Of a stretch of 64,000 nucleotides of DNA, positions 50,021 through 60,332 are shown piece by piece (position 1 is the first letter of the stretch; every line of letters begins with the position of its first letter). Both the position numbers and the translations under genes were made by a program. The notes beneath the pieces were generated by a model. The model was not told the DNA's origin, made no database searches, and saw only the letters and a list, made by a program, of their open reading frames with translations. Location of the stretch: contig VRZD01000006.1 of the NCBI GenBank assembly GCA_016743235.1, forward strand, positions 62,001 to 126,000, read 5' to 3'. This DNA is from Pantanalinema sp. GBBB05. GTDB lineage: Bacteria; Cyanobacteriota; Cyanobacteriia; Leptolyngbyales; Leptolyngbyaceae.

Positions 50021-51856
50021 CTACAACTTCGTGCCGCATTCTGGGCAGAACTTATTCGTAGACATATTCTTAGCACCACAATGGCTACACTGCAGCACTT
50101 CCGGCAACTTTTCTAGCTTCTTGTGTTCGGGTAGCCCCACCATCTGAGCATTGCTCTTACCCGGAGCCACCATCGGATAGCAGTTTTCGTCTCTACGCAC
50201 CCGCACATCGACAACGACTGGACCATCGTGTGCCAGCATTTCGGCAATCCCCGCTGCCAGTTCATCCCGCGATCGAATCACGATTCCCTTCAAGCCATAG
50301 GCTTCGGTTAGCTTAGGAATATCGGGCATTCCAGATTGCATATTCGAGGACGAGTAACGTTCCCCATAAAAGGCTTGCTGCCATTGTCGTACCATCCCTT
50401 GCCAACCGTTATTAATAATTACGGTTTTGACTTTGATGTTGTACTGGGACAGCGTTCCCAATTCCTGCAAATTCATCTGGAAACTGGCATCGCCGCTAAC
50501 GCAAATAACTTGCTCATCACCAACTGCCATTTTCGCGCCCATTGCGGCTGGCACCCCAAATCCCATCGTGCCTAACCCCGCACTGGAGATCCACCGACGG
50601 GGACCATTTTTGAGGAACTGAGCTGCCCACATTTGATGCTGTCCCACATCTGTTGTGTAGTAAGCATGGGGTGCCTGCGTTGCCAGTTCCACGATCACTT
50701 CCTGGGGCGACAGACTATCGGCATAATGGGGCACTTCCAGCGGATACTCTTCTCGCCAGCGATCGATCCGCTTCAGCCAAGCCGCATTCCGGTTGGGATC
50801 TACCACATCACCGTCTTCAGTACTGCGCTTGAGCAATTCCTGCAACACATTTTTCACATCTCCGACGATCGGCACCTCAGGAGTCCGGTTTTTACCCACC
50901 TCGGCAGGATCGACATCAATGTGAATCACTTTAGCGCGGGAAGCAAATTCATCCAGTTTGCCGGTGACGCGATCGTCGAACCGAGCGCCTACCGCAATCA
51001 ATAGATCACATTCCATCACGGCAAAGTTGGCATAAGCCGTCCCGTGCATGCCCAACATCCCGACGGCAAGTGGGTGATGCTCATCAAACACCCCAATTCC
51101 CATCAAGGTGGTGGTCACAGGGAGATTGAACCGCTCGGCTAATTCCTGCACTTCCGCATGGGCATTCGCGGCGATCGCGCCACCCCCAACATATAACAAC
51201 GGTTGGGTCGATTCGTGGATCAGCTTCAGGGCATTAGCAATCTGCCGGGGATTACCTTTTACCGTCGGACGGTAGCCCGGAAGTTTCACACTACCCGGTT
51301 CGATCGGCTCATAATCAAACTCTTCCAGTGCTACATCCTTGGGCACATCGATTAACACAGGTCCCGGACGACCCGTGCTAGCGATATAAAAAGCCTCTGC
51401 CACAATCCGAGCCATATCGCGGGGATCGCGCACGACATAGGAATGCTTGACGATCGGCAGCGTAATTCCGTAAATATCGGTTTCCTGGAAAGCATCCGTT
51501 CCGATCGCCCCTCTAGCAACTTGCCCGGTGATGATCACCATTGGAATCGAGTCCATGTGGGCTGTCGCAATTCCCGTCACTAAATTGGTGGCACCGGGTC
51601 CCGATGTCCCAAAGCAGACCCCGACTTGCCCCGTTGCCCGCGCATAACCATCGGCAGCATGGGCAGCCCCTTGTTCATGCCGGACTAGAATATGTTGAAT
51701 TCCACCCTCAGCTTCCGCCTTGTAGAGTTCATCATAGATCGGCAGAATTGCTCCGCCGGGATAACCAAAAATGTGTTTCACACCATGACGCTTTAAGCTG
51801 TCAATTAATGCGAAACCACCCGACGCCCGTTTTACAGCCACACGTTGGAGTTGCAC
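50021..51856 (-). CDS. ilvB: Acetolactate synthase large subunit with C-terminal zinc ribbon
   Basis: A 611-residue thiamine-diphosphate enzyme making 2-acetolactate or 2-aceto-2-hydroxybutyrate for Val, Leu and Ile. The N-terminal domain has [14 protein letters not shown] and the catalytic Glu in [14 protein letters not shown], the central FAD domain [11 protein letters not shown], and the C-terminal ThDP motif [12 protein letters not shown] with [12 protein letters not shown]. The last 22 residues add CxxC pairs (CSHCGAKN, then CPECGTKL), a zinc ribbon absent from Escherichia coli IlvB. The regulatory small subunit gene is not adjacent. A 282-base upstream gap shows no recognisable attenuator. 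Confidence 0.95.
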   Translation of the reverse strand: MQLQRVAVKRASGGFALIDSLKRHGVKHIFGYPGGAILPIYDELYKAEAEGGIQHILVRHEQGAAHAADGYARATGQVGVCFGTSGPGATNLVTGIATAHMDSIPMVIITGQVARGAIGTDAFQETDIYGITLPIVKHSYVVRDPRDMARIVAEAFYIASTGRPGPVLIDVPKDVALEEFDYEPIEPGSVKLPGYRPTVKGNPRQIANALKLIHESTQPLLYVGGGAIAANAHAEVQELAERFNLPVTTTLMGIGVFDEHHPLAVGMLGMHGTAYANFAVMECDLLIAVGARFDDRVTGKLDEFASRAKVIHIDVDPAEVGKNRTPEVPIVGDVKNVLQELLKRSTEDGDVVDPNRNAAWLKRIDRWREEYPLEVPHYADSLSPQEVIVELATQAPHAYYTTDVGQHQMWAAQFLKNGPRRWISSAGLGTMGFGVPAAMGAKMAVGDEQVICVSGDASFQMNLQELGTLSQYNIKVKTVIINNGWQGMVRQWQQAFYGERYSSSNMQSGMPDIPKLTEAYGLKGIVIRSRDELAAGIAEMLAHDGPVVVDVRVRRDENCYPMVAPGKSNAQMVGLPEHKKLEKLPEVLQCSHCGAKNMSTNKFCPECGTKL

Positions 51857-52138
51857 AGGAGAACCCTCACCAAACCTTAACTAGAGTTTTTGTATCCAAT
51901 GATGCATCAGAGTCTAGAACTTAAGTCTAGACCCGATCGCGATCCCTGTCGAGAGGATTGAAATGAAAATGAAGCGACCTAGATCCCTTATCCTACCTGC
52001 TTTAGGGGACGTAGTCGGTAAAAAGGTCAACATCTGCTAACATCGCATCAGCATTTTCAGTCAATGAATTGACAAGCGCTAACCTATATCAGGCGCTAGG
52101 ATCAGAAAACACACCGATTTTTTAAGGTTTTCGTTGCC

Positions 52139-52969
52139 TTGCCACATTCCCCCGCCTATTTGTTGGTTTTTCATGGTAGCCGTGATCCCCGTTCCCAAGC
52201 AGCGGCGATCGGCTTGACCGAGTTGTTCCGGCAACGAATTCAATATGTTGGTCATCCGGCGCTCCTGGGCGATCGCTCCGGTTCGCCAGCTAATTATGCT
52301 GGATTCGTCGCGAGTGGGTTCGGACTGCCGACCTTAGCCGATGCCGAACCGGAGCCGTCCACTGTGCCACTAGTGGGGACTGCCTTTTTGGAATGTACGC
52401 CGATCCCGCTGCATCAACAGATTGCCGAATTTATCCGAACCCAGGAGATTACGGCTCTTCGGGTTCTGCCCGTCTTTCTATCGCCCGGTGTGCATGTAAT
52501 GGAAGACATCCCGACCGAAGTGGCGATCGCTCAACAAACCCTGGCAGGCACTGTGACTATCGACATGGCTCCTTATTTGGGCACCCATACTAGATTACGG
52601 CGACTCTTGACTGAACGGATGTCACTACTGCCAATGTCAGCCTGGATCTTGATGGCACACGGCAGTCGTCGTCCGGGAGCAAATACTGCGATCGATGCTG
52701 TAGCGGATCATTTGGGAGCCGTTGCCGCTTACTGGCTCACTCCCCCAAGTCTGCAATCTCGGTTAGAAGAACTGCAACAGGTAGGATGCCGTACCGTTGG
52801 GATTTTGCCGTATTTTCTGTTTCCTGGTGGAACGACGGATGCGATCGCAGAGACGCTAGCCGAACTCTCGCCCCAATTTCCCGATTTGCAACTGCATCTG
52901 ACGCCCCCGTTAGAAGCGAGTCCAGAATTGGCAGACTTATTGATAGAGCTAGCCACTCGCCCACTTTAA
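52139..52969 (+). CDS. Sirohydrochlorin/cobalt chelatase (CbiX/SirB type, two-domain)
   Basis: A 276-residue protein from a TTG start at 52139, with AAGG upstream. It has two homologous halves, each starting with the CbiX HGSR motif: LLVFHGSRDPRSQ (about 7-19) and ILMAHGSRRPGANTAI (about 176-191). Metal-coordinating His residues lie in these motifs and the Glu-rich loops. It inserts Fe or Co into sirohydrochlorin in the cytoplasm. CobA, which makes the precursor, is the next gene, so siroheme synthesis for nitrite and sulfite reductases is the likely pathway. Confidence 0.9.
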   Translation: MPHSPAYLLVFHGSRDPRSQAAAIGLTELFRQRIQYVGHPALLGDRSGSPANYAGFVASGFGLPTLADAEPEPSTVPLVGTAFLECTPIPLHQQIAEFIRTQEITALRVLPVFLSPGVHVMEDIPTEVAIAQQTLAGTVTIDMAPYLGTHTRLRRLLTERMSLLPMSAWILMAHGSRRPGANTAIDAVADHLGAVAAYWLTPPSLQSRLEELQQVGCRTVGILPYFLFPGGTTDAIAETLAELSPQFPDLQLHLTPPLEASPELADLLIELATRPL

Positions 52970-53068
52970 TTACCACCGCAACGTTACCCATTAACAGTTA
53001 CCCGCGAGTCGCCCAACTATCCTGGTGGTGAGTGGTTGACTATTGACTTACTTTCTCTCCGCGCATTT

Positions 53069-53839
53069 ATGACACAAATTGGTAAGGTTTACTTGGTTGG
53101 TGCAGGTCCCGGTGATCCAGGCTTATTCACACTGAAAGGCAAAGCGCTATTAGAATGCGCCGATGTTGTTGTCTATGATGCGCTGGTCAGTTCACCGATT
53201 TTAGCGATGATTAATCCTGCCGCCGAGCAGATCAATGCTGGCAAGCGCAAGGGGATGCACTCCATGCCCCAGGAGGAAATTACTCAACTATTGATTGAGA
53301 AAGCCCAAACGGCGACGATCGTCGTGCGCTTGAAAGGCGGCGATCCCTTCATTTTTGGGCGAGGTGGGGAAGAAATGGTCGATTTAGTCCAGGCAGGAGT
53401 GCCTGTCGAGGTCGTACCAGGAATTACTTCCGGCATTGCGGCGCCTGCCTATGCCGGAATTCCCTTAACTCATCGATCGCACAGTTCCTCGGTTACGTTT
53501 GTCACAGGGCATGAAGGCGCCGGAAAATATCGTCCTGCCGTGAACTGGCAAGCTCTAGCGCATGGCTCAGAAACGATCGTCGTTTACATGGGCATTCACA
53601 ATCTGGCGTATATTGTGGAGCAACTCCAAACAGCAGGATTACCAACAGAAACCCCCGTCGCTTTAGTCAGATGGGGAACCCGTCCGGAGCAGACAGAACT
53701 CACGGGAACCTTAGCCACGATCGTGCAACAAGTCGAAACCACTAAATTCGGTGCTCCCGCGATCGCTGTAATCGGTTCTGTGGTCAATCTCCATGGACTC
53801 TTGGCAAACTGTCGCCCTGTCCCACCCAACCAGATTTAG
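53069..53839 (+). CDS. cobA: Uroporphyrinogen-III C-methyltransferase
   Basis: A 256-residue SAM-dependent methyltransferase. The ATG at 53069 (MTQIGKVYLVGAGPGDPGLF) is preferred over a TTG at 53036. Family motifs are VGAGPGDPGL, ECADVVVYDAL, RLKGGDPFIFGRGGEE and GITSGIAAPAYAGIPLTHR. It methylates uroporphyrinogen III at C2 and C7 to precorrin-2, the branch point to siroheme and cobalamin. It is a stand-alone CobA, not fused to CysG. The chelatase gene lies about 100 bases upstream and the RluD gene 15 bases downstream. Confidence 0.96.
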   Translation: MTQIGKVYLVGAGPGDPGLFTLKGKALLECADVVVYDALVSSPILAMINPAAEQINAGKRKGMHSMPQEEITQLLIEKAQTATIVVRLKGGDPFIFGRGGEEMVDLVQAGVPVEVVPGITSGIAAPAYAGIPLTHRSHSSSVTFVTGHEGAGKYRPAVNWQALAHGSETIVVYMGIHNLAYIVEQLQTAGLPTETPVALVRWGTRPEQTELTGTLATIVQQVETTKFGAPAIAVIGSVVNLHGLLANCRPVPPNQI

Positions 53840-53854
53840 CTTTTAGGAAAACCT

Positions 53855-54802
53855 GTGTCTGCAACGATTGATTTATGGGTAGAAGAAGAGGGCGATCGTC
53901 TGGATGCCTATTTAGCCGAGCAGTTACCGGAGATTTCGCGATCGCGGATTCAAAAGCTGATTAGCGAACAGCACGTTTGGCTGAATGGCGCAGTTTGTAT
54001 CTCTAAAAAAGCCACTGTGCATAGTGGCGATCGCCTGCAAGTAACGCTACCAGATGCCACTCCGCTTGATATTCAACCAGAACCGATTCCCCTGGAAATT
54101 TTGTATGAAGATGACCAATTATTGATTCTGAATAAACCCGCCGGATTAGTCGTGCATCCCGCACCGGGACATAGCAGTGGCACGTTAGTGAATGCCTTGC
54201 TCTGGCATTGCCGCACTCCCTCGGGCGACAGTACATTGTCGGGAATTGGCGGCGTTCAGCGTCCAGGCATTGTGCATCGCTTAGACAAAGACACCAGTGG
54301 CGCGATCGCAATTGCCAAAACCGATCTGGCGCATCAGCACCTTCAACACCAGTTTCAAGCGAAGACAGCGCGACGCAGTTATTTAGCCGTAGTCTACGGC
54401 GCACCAGCGACGGAACAAGGCACGATCGACGCGCCAATTGGACGGCATCCCGTTGATCGCAAGAAAATGGCGATCGTGCCAGAAGCCAAAGGTGGACGGT
54501 CTGCTATTACCCACTGGCAAATTCGCGAACGGTTGGGCAATTTCACCCTGCTCAACTTTGAGCTAGAAACTGGACGGACACATCAAATTCGGGTGCATAC
54601 CGCTCATATTGGGCATCCAATCGTCGGTGATCCAGTCTATGGGTCTGGTCGCTCGATTGGCGTTAATCTGACTGGGCAAGTACTTCATGCCTGGCGCTTA
54701 CGCTTGCAACATCCGACATCTGGAGATGAAATCGCGGTAGAAGCACCCTTGCCTGAATCATTTTTGACCCTACTAGAAATTTTGCGGAAGCGATCGCGCT
54801 AA
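53855..54802 (+). CDS. RluA/RluD-family 23S rRNA pseudouridine synthase
   Basis: A 315-residue enzyme from a GTG start at 53855. The N-terminal S4 RNA-binding domain (about 14-75) has SRSRIQKLISEQHVWLNG. The catalytic domain has GLVVHPAPGH, then the catalytic Asp in HRLDKDTSGAIAIAKTD near 147, and RTHQIRVHTAHIGHPIVGDPVYG. Layout and length match RluD, which modifies helix 69 of 23S rRNA, but RluC-type specificity cannot be excluded. It follows cobA by 15 bases and may be co-transcribed. Confidence 0.93.
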   Translation: MSATIDLWVEEEGDRLDAYLAEQLPEISRSRIQKLISEQHVWLNGAVCISKKATVHSGDRLQVTLPDATPLDIQPEPIPLEILYEDDQLLILNKPAGLVVHPAPGHSSGTLVNALLWHCRTPSGDSTLSGIGGVQRPGIVHRLDKDTSGAIAIAKTDLAHQHLQHQFQAKTARRSYLAVVYGAPATEQGTIDAPIGRHPVDRKKMAIVPEAKGGRSAITHWQIRERLGNFTLLNFELETGRTHQIRVHTAHIGHPIVGDPVYGSGRSIGVNLTGQVLHAWRLRLQHPTSGDEIAVEAPLPESFLTLLEILRKRSR

Positions 54803-54917
54803 ACCACTCTATGGATGGATAGTCATTACTATCTCCTGATGGAGGTTGGGGGGCTGAATCCCCTGATAGTTTGTAATCAAGAAATTTAGATGAAACAGAG
54901 TTAGTTAGGGGGTTCCC

Positions 54918-55160
54918 ATGTTTGACACACTCGCCAAGATTGGTTCACTAGCAAAAGTGTTGGAACCGTCAGTGCAATTAAACGATCGCGTATTAGAAAC
55001 CGCTTATGAGTTATATCTCCAAGCGCCTCAAGATAGCAGCCCCATGATTTGTTTGCATGAATTGTCGCGGAAGACGGGAACGAGTTTGTGGGAATGCCGC
55101 AATACGATCGTTGCTGCTAACAAAGTTGGGCGCTTCCCTAACTGTTCCTTAGCATCATAA
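54918..55160 (+). CDS. Small conserved-looking protein, unknown function
   Basis: An 80-residue protein starting MFDTLAKIGSLAKVLEPSVQ. A helical first half and CLHELSRKTGTSLWECRNTIVAANKVGRFPNC (read in parts) suggest a small winged-helix-like or helix-turn-helix fold, but no family is recognised. Upstream is AGTTAGGGGGTTCCC, a plausible Shine-Dalgarno. It overlaps the end of the convergent PPC gene by six bases. Confidence 0.65.
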   Translation: MFDTLAKIGSLAKVLEPSVQLNDRVLETAYELYLQAPQDSSPMICLHELSRKTGTSLWECRNTIVAANKVGRFPNCSLAS

Positions 55161-55607
55161 CGGTTTTAGCAACGTCACTTTCAACGTAAACGAGCCACCG
55201 GCTACTTCACCAAACGATCGTACCCGAATGTAGTACGTTCCTGGTTTAGTAATCCGGGTAAATAGCAAGGAATTGGTGCTACCATCCGGACCATCATCAT
55301 TTTCGGCAACCGTAGAGCCATCGCCCGCAATCAGGCTAACAATACTATCAAAATTGTCAGAGGTCAGATCGATCGCTAATTGGCTGCCTGAACTCAACTG
55401 CAACACATAGTCTCTCGCAAATCCACCTTGCCCAGTAGGGATGTCCTGAGCTGAAAGTTTGTCGGAAAGTGGTTTGCCTGGGGTTAAGGGTACGGGGTTA
55501 TACAGGCGGGACTGAGCGATCGCAGCTAGAGAATGGGTTCCCCATAGCCATAAGGTCAGTGGTACAGCAAAAACAATAGGCAATCTAGTCACAACAAACT
55601 GAGTCAT
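55155..55607 (-). CDS. Exported PPC-domain protein
   Basis: A 150-residue protein with a signal peptide ending near AAIAQSR. The rest is one bacterial pre-peptidase C-terminal (PPC) beta-sandwich: SGSQLAIDLTSDNFDSIVSLI, ENDDGPDGSTNSLL and GTYYIRVRSFGEVAGGSFTLKV (read in parts). PPC domains normally trail secreted proteases, but cyanobacteria also have single-domain versions of unknown role. No protease lies next to it. Confidence 0.85.
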   Translation of the reverse strand: MTQFVVTRLPIVFAVPLTLWLWGTHSLAAIAQSRLYNPVPLTPGKPLSDKLSAQDIPTGQGGFARDYVLQLSSGSQLAIDLTSDNFDSIVSLIAGDGSTVAENDDGPDGSTNSLLFTRITKPGTYYIRVRSFGEVAGGSFTLKVTLLKPL

Positions 55608-55690
55608 GAACGGGGCATTTCCTCATCATCAATTCTCCGTCACATTATGGAGGTGAATGCCCCAGAACGAAAGCTTGGATGCTGGGTTTT

Positions 55691-55741
55691 AGTAAAAATT
55701 TGCCGTCAGCGACTTGCAAATGCTTCGAATCACTGACGGCA
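55691..55741 (-). terminator. Rho-independent terminator after the DsbA-like gene
   Basis: TGCCGTCAG and CTGACGGCA (55701-55709 with 55733-55741) form a 9-bp stem with a 23-base loop. On the minus strand it is followed by AATTTTTACT at 55691-55700. It begins 12 bases past the stop of the DsbA-like gene. Confidence 0.8.
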
Positions 55742-55753
55742 TCACAATTTTGA

Positions 55754-56542
55754 TTACTGACGAGTACTTGCCAAAACTTCTTCTAAATCTGATACCTGGA
55801 CTGCACCAGAAAACGCCTTGCCATTCATCACAAAGAACGGAGTGCCATCCACTCCCAGTTGCTCAGCCAAAGCCATATCTTTCTCGATCGCAGCTGTAGC
55901 AGCGGCACTGGCGCGATCGCGGTCAAATTTAGCAATATCCAGTTTCAGAGTCTGAGCAATTTCTCCATATAAGGCTGCCCCAAGCTGAGACTGTTGGTTA
56001 AATAATGCATCATGATATTCCCAGAACTTGCCCTGTTGCCCAGCGGCCCAAGCGGCTTTGGCCGCAGGCATAGCTTCAGGATGGATCGACACTAATGGGA
56101 AGTGTTTAAAGGTTAGCGTCACTTGATCCTGATGTTTTGCCATGAATTCTTTTAAGGTCGCTTGGGCTTTAGCGCAAAATGGACATTGAAAATCGGAAAA
56201 CTCTAGCAGTACAGTTTTGACGGCTTTAGATCCCGTAATGGGTGACTGACCAATCACCTCTTTGGGGTTGGTTTTCAGGTTTTGTAAAAATGCCTGCCGA
56301 GATTCTTCTTGGGCTTGTTGCTGTTTTTTCTGGTAGGAACGCACCGACTCCAGAATCGCTTCTGGATTCTCTCGAATAATTTGTAACACCTGTTCTTTCA
56401 ACTGAGGGCTAATTTGACCACTTGCCCGCAGTGGAAATAGCCAGATGCCCAACAGCACACAGACGATCGCCACCACAACTCCAATTAGTTTGCCAGGAGT
56501 TGCGAGTGCCTGTACCTGTTGCCAAAATCCCGATCGTCTCAT
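55754..56542 (-). CDS. DsbA-like thioredoxin-fold protein (BdbD/DsbG type)
   Basis: A 262-residue membrane-anchored oxidoreductase. A transmembrane helix (about 15-37) is followed by a helical linker with QQQAQEESRQAFLQNLKTNP, then the thioredoxin fold with the active site CPFC in FSDFQCPFCAKAQ near 123-126 and the cis-Pro loop GVDGTPFFVMNG near 236. Such proteins form or reshuffle disulfides outside the cytoplasm. A VKOR-type partner is not in this window. Confidence 0.92.
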   Translation of the reverse strand: MRRSGFWQQVQALATPGKLIGVVVAIVCVLLGIWLFPLRASGQISPQLKEQVLQIIRENPEAILESVRSYQKKQQQAQEESRQAFLQNLKTNPKEVIGQSPITGSKAVKTVLLEFSDFQCPFCAKAQATLKEFMAKHQDQVTLTFKHFPLVSIHPEAMPAAKAAWAAGQQGKFWEYHDALFNQQSQLGAALYGEIAQTLKLDIAKFDRDRASAAATAAIEKDMALAEQLGVDGTPFFVMNGKAFSGAVQVSDLEEVLASTRQ

Positions 56543-56658
56543 GCCCGAATTCTCTCCTGTTAGCTTGTTTCTTGATAATAGATCTCTAGAACCAAACCCG
56601 TTGCCCTCATGGCAAAAAATTGGTTCAGCTCTGATGAACCTGGAGTACTATACAGCCA

Positions 56659-57411
56659 GTGAATCGCCATTTGGACAGTAATTGGCTTCGTTTCTCACCC
56701 ATGCACTATCGAAAACTGGTTCAGAACGTTCCTCAATTTATCCAGTCGTTTAACCACGATCGCAGGTTCCAATCCCTCATCAGGCAAATTCCAAATTCGA
56801 GTTTACAGACGAGAAAGTTTGTATTGTTGGGCATCAGCCTGTTCGGTGTGTTTGCTTTCAGTCCCCGACAAACAACCGTCGTGGCAACGGAAACTCGATC
56901 GCAACAAATTGCTTTAGGGAACTGGCAAGGCGCCTCGTTCCCGGTCGAAAATTTCCAGACCTACACCTCTCCGTTTGGCTTACGGCAAGCTCCGGACGGT
57001 TCCTACACTGAGGAATATCATCGGGGTTTAGATATGGCAGCACCCGAAGGTAGCTATATCCGCAACTGGTGGACTGGCAAAGTTGTAGAAGTATCGGATG
57101 ATTCTGCCTGTGGGACTTCAGTCGTAGTGGAATCTGGACAATGGGAACATATTTATTGCCATATGCGCGGTCATGTCGAAAGTGCGAATGGTGGTCGTTA
57201 CCTGATCGATCGCGAAGGCGGCATCCAAATTTGGGAAGGTCAGGTGGTAACTGCTGGAGTCCGGATTGGGCGAGTCGGTATGACCGGACGGACCACAGGA
57301 CCTCATTTGCACTGGGGACTCAAATACAGTGGGCAATGGGTTGATCCCGCATTGGTGCTGCGAGCGATGTATGCCGAGCAAACAGGGCAAGGCAGAGTTA
57401 GCCGCAAGTGA
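56659..57411 (+). CDS. M23 family metallopeptidase
   Basis: A 250-residue exported peptidase from a GTG at 56659; an ATG at 56701 would remove 14 residues, and neither has a clear Shine-Dalgarno. A hydrophobic segment (about 54-70) serves as signal or anchor. The LytM domain (about 100-235) has HRGLDMAAP (HxxxD zinc motif), IYCHMRG and the HxH motif in TTGPHLHWGLKY. It cuts or binds peptidoglycan cross-links. It is divergent from the DsbA-like gene with a 116-base gap. Confidence 0.9.
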   Translation: MNRHLDSNWLRFSPMHYRKLVQNVPQFIQSFNHDRRFQSLIRQIPNSSLQTRKFVLLGISLFGVFAFSPRQTTVVATETRSQQIALGNWQGASFPVENFQTYTSPFGLRQAPDGSYTEEYHRGLDMAAPEGSYIRNWWTGKVVEVSDDSACGTSVVVESGQWEHIYCHMRGHVESANGGRYLIDREGGIQIWEGQVVTAGVRIGRVGMTGRTTGPHLHWGLKYSGQWVDPALVLRAMYAEQTGQGRVSRK

Positions 57412-57479
57412 CGATGCACTGGTAGGGGCAATTTCCCAATCACCCCAGACCACAGGACAGATTTCACCTAGCTGCCAGA

Positions 57480-59399
57480 TCAGGAGGGGGAAGGCGAAAC
57501 TTCGATCGCAGGATGCTGGATTTGATATTCAGCCACTAGCGTCCGGAATGCCTCCCCATCGATCGTTTCCTGATCGAGCAACATTTCGACTAAGCGATCG
57601 ATGAGTGGACGATGCTCACGAATGATCCGCCGCGCTTCTTCATGGCAACGGAAGACGATCGTCCGAATTTGGTGGTCAATTTGGGTTGCTACTTCTTCTG
57701 AGTATTCGGCTGGGCGTGGCATCCAATCTCGTCCCAGGTAAACTTCGCCCCCGGAAGTTTCCAGCGCCAAGGGTCCCAGTTCTGACATACCGTAGCGAGT
57801 CACCATCTCTCGGGTGTAGTAGGCTACCGCCTGGATATCGCCTGACGCGCCCTTAGTTACCTCATCGTGACCAAAGACTTCTTCTTCCGCCGCTCGACCC
57901 CCTAGAGACATGGTAATGCGATCGATTAATTGGGCTCGACTGAGTAGACCATCATCCAAACTTTCTTCATTCGGGAGGGATTTGGCAAACCCACCCAAGC
58001 CACCGGAACGGGGAATAATCGTGACTTTATCGAGGGGGTCACAGTGTTTTAACAAGGTCATCAATAGGGCGTGACCGACTTCATGGTAGGCAATCAGTCG
58101 TTTTTTCTTGCTGTCTAGTAGTGGGGTCAGCGTTAATCCGATCGTTACGCGATCGATGGCATCATCAATTTCTAGCATCCCGATCGCGTCCTTGCGGCGA
58201 CGAGCCGTTAGAATGGCGGCTTCATTTAAGAGGTTAGCCAATTCTGCTCCAGAAAAACCGGGAGTCCGCCGAGCCACTGCTTCTAGGGACACCTCTGGAT
58301 CTAACCGTTTATTCCGCGCATGAACTTCTAAAATCTGGAGCCGACCCTTGTAGGTCGGGAGATCCACCATCACTTGGCGATCGAAGCGACCGGGACGCAA
58401 TAACGCCGAGTCCAAAACATCGGGACGGTTAGTAGCAGCAATAATAATAATTCCTGTATTGCCTTCAAACCCATCCATTTCCGTCAGCAATTGGTTAAGG
58501 GTTTGTTCCCGTTCATCATTGCCGCCGCCAATCCCCACGCCCCGTTGCCGACCCACGGCATCAATTTCGTCAATAAAGACAATGCAGGGAGCGTTTTCCT
58601 TAGCTTTCTTGAATAAATCTCGTACTCGGGAAGCACCCACCCCCACAAACATCTCGACAAACTCCGATCCAGAGATGCTAAAGAAGGGGACACCCGCTTC
58701 GCCGGCGATCGCTTTCGCTAATAGAGTTTTGCCGGTTCCTGGTGAACCCACCAACAGCACCCCTTTAGGAATGCGCGCGCCTACTGCTGTAAACTTCTCT
58801 GGTTTCTTCAGGAAGGTCACGACCTCTTGCAGTTCTTCCTTCGCTTCTTCAATGCCAGCGACATCATCAAACATCACGCCCGTTTTGGCTTCCATCTGGA
58901 ACCGTGCCCGAGACTTGCCAAAGCTCAACGCCTGACCAGGTCCACCCGGAGCATTCGTCGATCGCCGGATAATCAGTAATAATCCTCCAATCAGCAATAA
59001 AAATAGCAATAAATTGGCTAGCAATCCCATCACCATGCTGTTATCGGCTGTGGGTTTGACTTCTAGCGGCACATCATTGGCTACGGCTGCTTTCGTAATT
59101 TCTTCGTAATTATTAAACAGCAGAATTTCTTCTTCCCGAGGCGGATCGCCTGGTTTTTCTCCCTCAAGCGCAACTCTGGCACTATGCTGCACTGGGTCAA
59201 CTTTAATGCTGGTCACCTCACCCGCATTAATTTTTGACAGCAGGTCACTGTAACTCATTTTGGTGGTGCTGTCTGCCATTGCTGGCAAACTCAGCATGAT
59301 TCCTTGAGCAATCACACAGATAGTGGTGATCATTCCTCTGGTTGCAGAAACCCGCAGTGGTTGTTGCTTCATCAATGCTTTTGTCCAGAACCGTTTCAT
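57480..59399 (-). CDS. ftsH: ATP-dependent zinc metalloprotease FtsH
   Basis: A 639-residue membrane AAA+ protease. The ATG at 59399 ([15 protein letters not shown]) is chosen; the longer frame to 59588 has no FtsH-like residues before it. Helices lie at about 22-42 and 120-142, with the lumenal or periplasmic region between. The AAA domain has [13 protein letters not shown] near 216, [12 protein letters not shown] near 265 and the second region of homology [18 protein letters not shown]. The zinc site is HEVGH near 436. Cyanobacteria carry several FtsH paralogues, including those that degrade damaged D1; which this is cannot be told without alignment. Confidence 0.96.
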   Translation of the reverse strand: MKRFWTKALMKQQPLRVSATRGMITTICVIAQGIMLSLPAMADSTTKMSYSDLLSKINAGEVTSIKVDPVQHSARVALEGEKPGDPPREEEILLFNNYEEITKAAVANDVPLEVKPTADNSMVMGLLANLLLFLLLIGGLLLIIRRSTNAPGGPGQALSFGKSRARFQMEAKTGVMFDDVAGIEEAKEELQEVVTFLKKPEKFTAVGARIPKGVLLVGSPGTGKTLLAKAIAGEAGVPFFSISGSEFVEMFVGVGASRVRDLFKKAKENAPCIVFIDEIDAVGRQRGVGIGGGNDEREQTLNQLLTEMDGFEGNTGIIIIAATNRPDVLDSALLRPGRFDRQVMVDLPTYKGRLQILEVHARNKRLDPEVSLEAVARRTPGFSGAELANLLNEAAILTARRRKDAIGMLEIDDAIDRVTIGLTLTPLLDSKKKRLIAYHEVGHALLMTLLKHCDPLDKVTIIPRSGGLGGFAKSLPNEESLDDGLLSRAQLIDRITMSLGGRAAEEEVFGHDEVTKGASGDIQAVAYYTREMVTRYGMSELGPLALETSGGEVYLGRDWMPRPAEYSEEVATQIDHQIRTIVFRCHEEARRIIREHRPLIDRLVEMLLDQETIDGEAFRTLVAEYQIQHPAIEVSPSPS

Positions 59400-59748
59400 A
59401 ATGATTGTTTGCTGCCTGCTGTTCGACCCGACAACTGATTCCAGGTGTTCTAGACTGACCTGGCAAGGAGCGGGAAGTGTATCTAGAAATCTAGTGTAAC
59501 TTTCTTCTCTCAGAGTTGACTGCTGACAATTTAGCGGAATCCCCGATCGGGGTTGAGATGATGCAAAGCTGCTACATACTTCTGCCACGATTGCTCTGTC
59601 GATCGAGGAATTGACAAAATTTAATTTGTTTCGTTAGACTAAACGTAGTCGTTACGAGTTTGATTTAAAAATTCCTCTTGGATTCTAGATTGAGTTGGTA
59701 GTTTCTACCGAGAAGAGTATCCATTTAGTATTAATAGGACTTCCGGTC

Positions 59749-60294
59749 ATGGTTAAATTTGTCGGAATTGCAGGTAGTCTCCGAGCTGATTCTCATAGTC
59801 AACAAGCCCTACGCCTTGCTGCTCAACGCTTAGAGGCGCTAGGTGCATCTGTCGAAATTTTGGATTTACGAGAGTTACAATTGCCGTTTTGTGATGGTAG
59901 TGACGAGTATCCTGGTTACCCTGATGTTGCCCGGTTACGAGCCGCATTTCAGCAGGCAGACGGCTTTATCTTAGTGACACCGGAATACCACGGTAGCGTC
60001 AGTGGAGTGCTGAAAAATGCGCTGGATCTGATGAGTTTTGATCAGCTGTCCGATAAGGTGGCAGGACTAATCAGCATTCTGGGTGGACAATCTAATAGCA
60101 ATGCGTTAAATGATTTACGCACAATTATGAGATGGGTTCATACGTGGGTAATTCCAGATCAAATTGCGATCGGGCAGGCTTGGCAAGCGTTTACTCCAGA
60201 TGGTGACTTACAGGACGAAAAATTATCGCAACGGCTCGATCGGTTTGTCGAAAGTTTGCTGCGAACAACCCAACGCTTACGGCAGGCTGCCTAA
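59749..60294 (+). CDS. NADPH-dependent FMN reductase
   Basis: A 181-residue flavodoxin-like protein. The ATG at 59749 starts MVKFVGIAGSLRADSHS, whose GSLR binds the FMN phosphate. Further family motifs are DLRELQLPFCDGSDEYPGYPD (in parts) and ILVTPEYHGSVSGVLKNALD. It reduces FMN or quinones, or azo-type substrates, with NADPH; the physiological substrate is unknown. An extra 18 codons to 59695 are open but look non-coding. It converges on the DUF1400 hydrolase with a 38-base gap. Confidence 0.92.
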   Translation: MVKFVGIAGSLRADSHSQQALRLAAQRLEALGASVEILDLRELQLPFCDGSDEYPGYPDVARLRAAFQQADGFILVTPEYHGSVSGVLKNALDLMSFDQLSDKVAGLISILGGQSNSNALNDLRTIMRWVHTWVIPDQIAIGQAWQAFTPDGDLQDEKLSQRLDRFVESLLRTTQRLRQAA

Positions 60295-60332
60295 TGGCGG
60301 TTACCGGGGTTAGTTATTGTATGGTAATCTTC

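Noticed and set aside
51857..52138. Riboswitch or attenuator before ilvB or the siroheme genes
   Set aside because: No T-box, leader peptide with Leu/Val/Ile codon runs, or cobalamin-box pattern could be recognised.
59400..59588. 63-residue N-terminal extension of FtsH
   Set aside because: The sequence is hydrophilic with no FtsH similarity, and the ATG at 59399 gives the normal first helix position and length.
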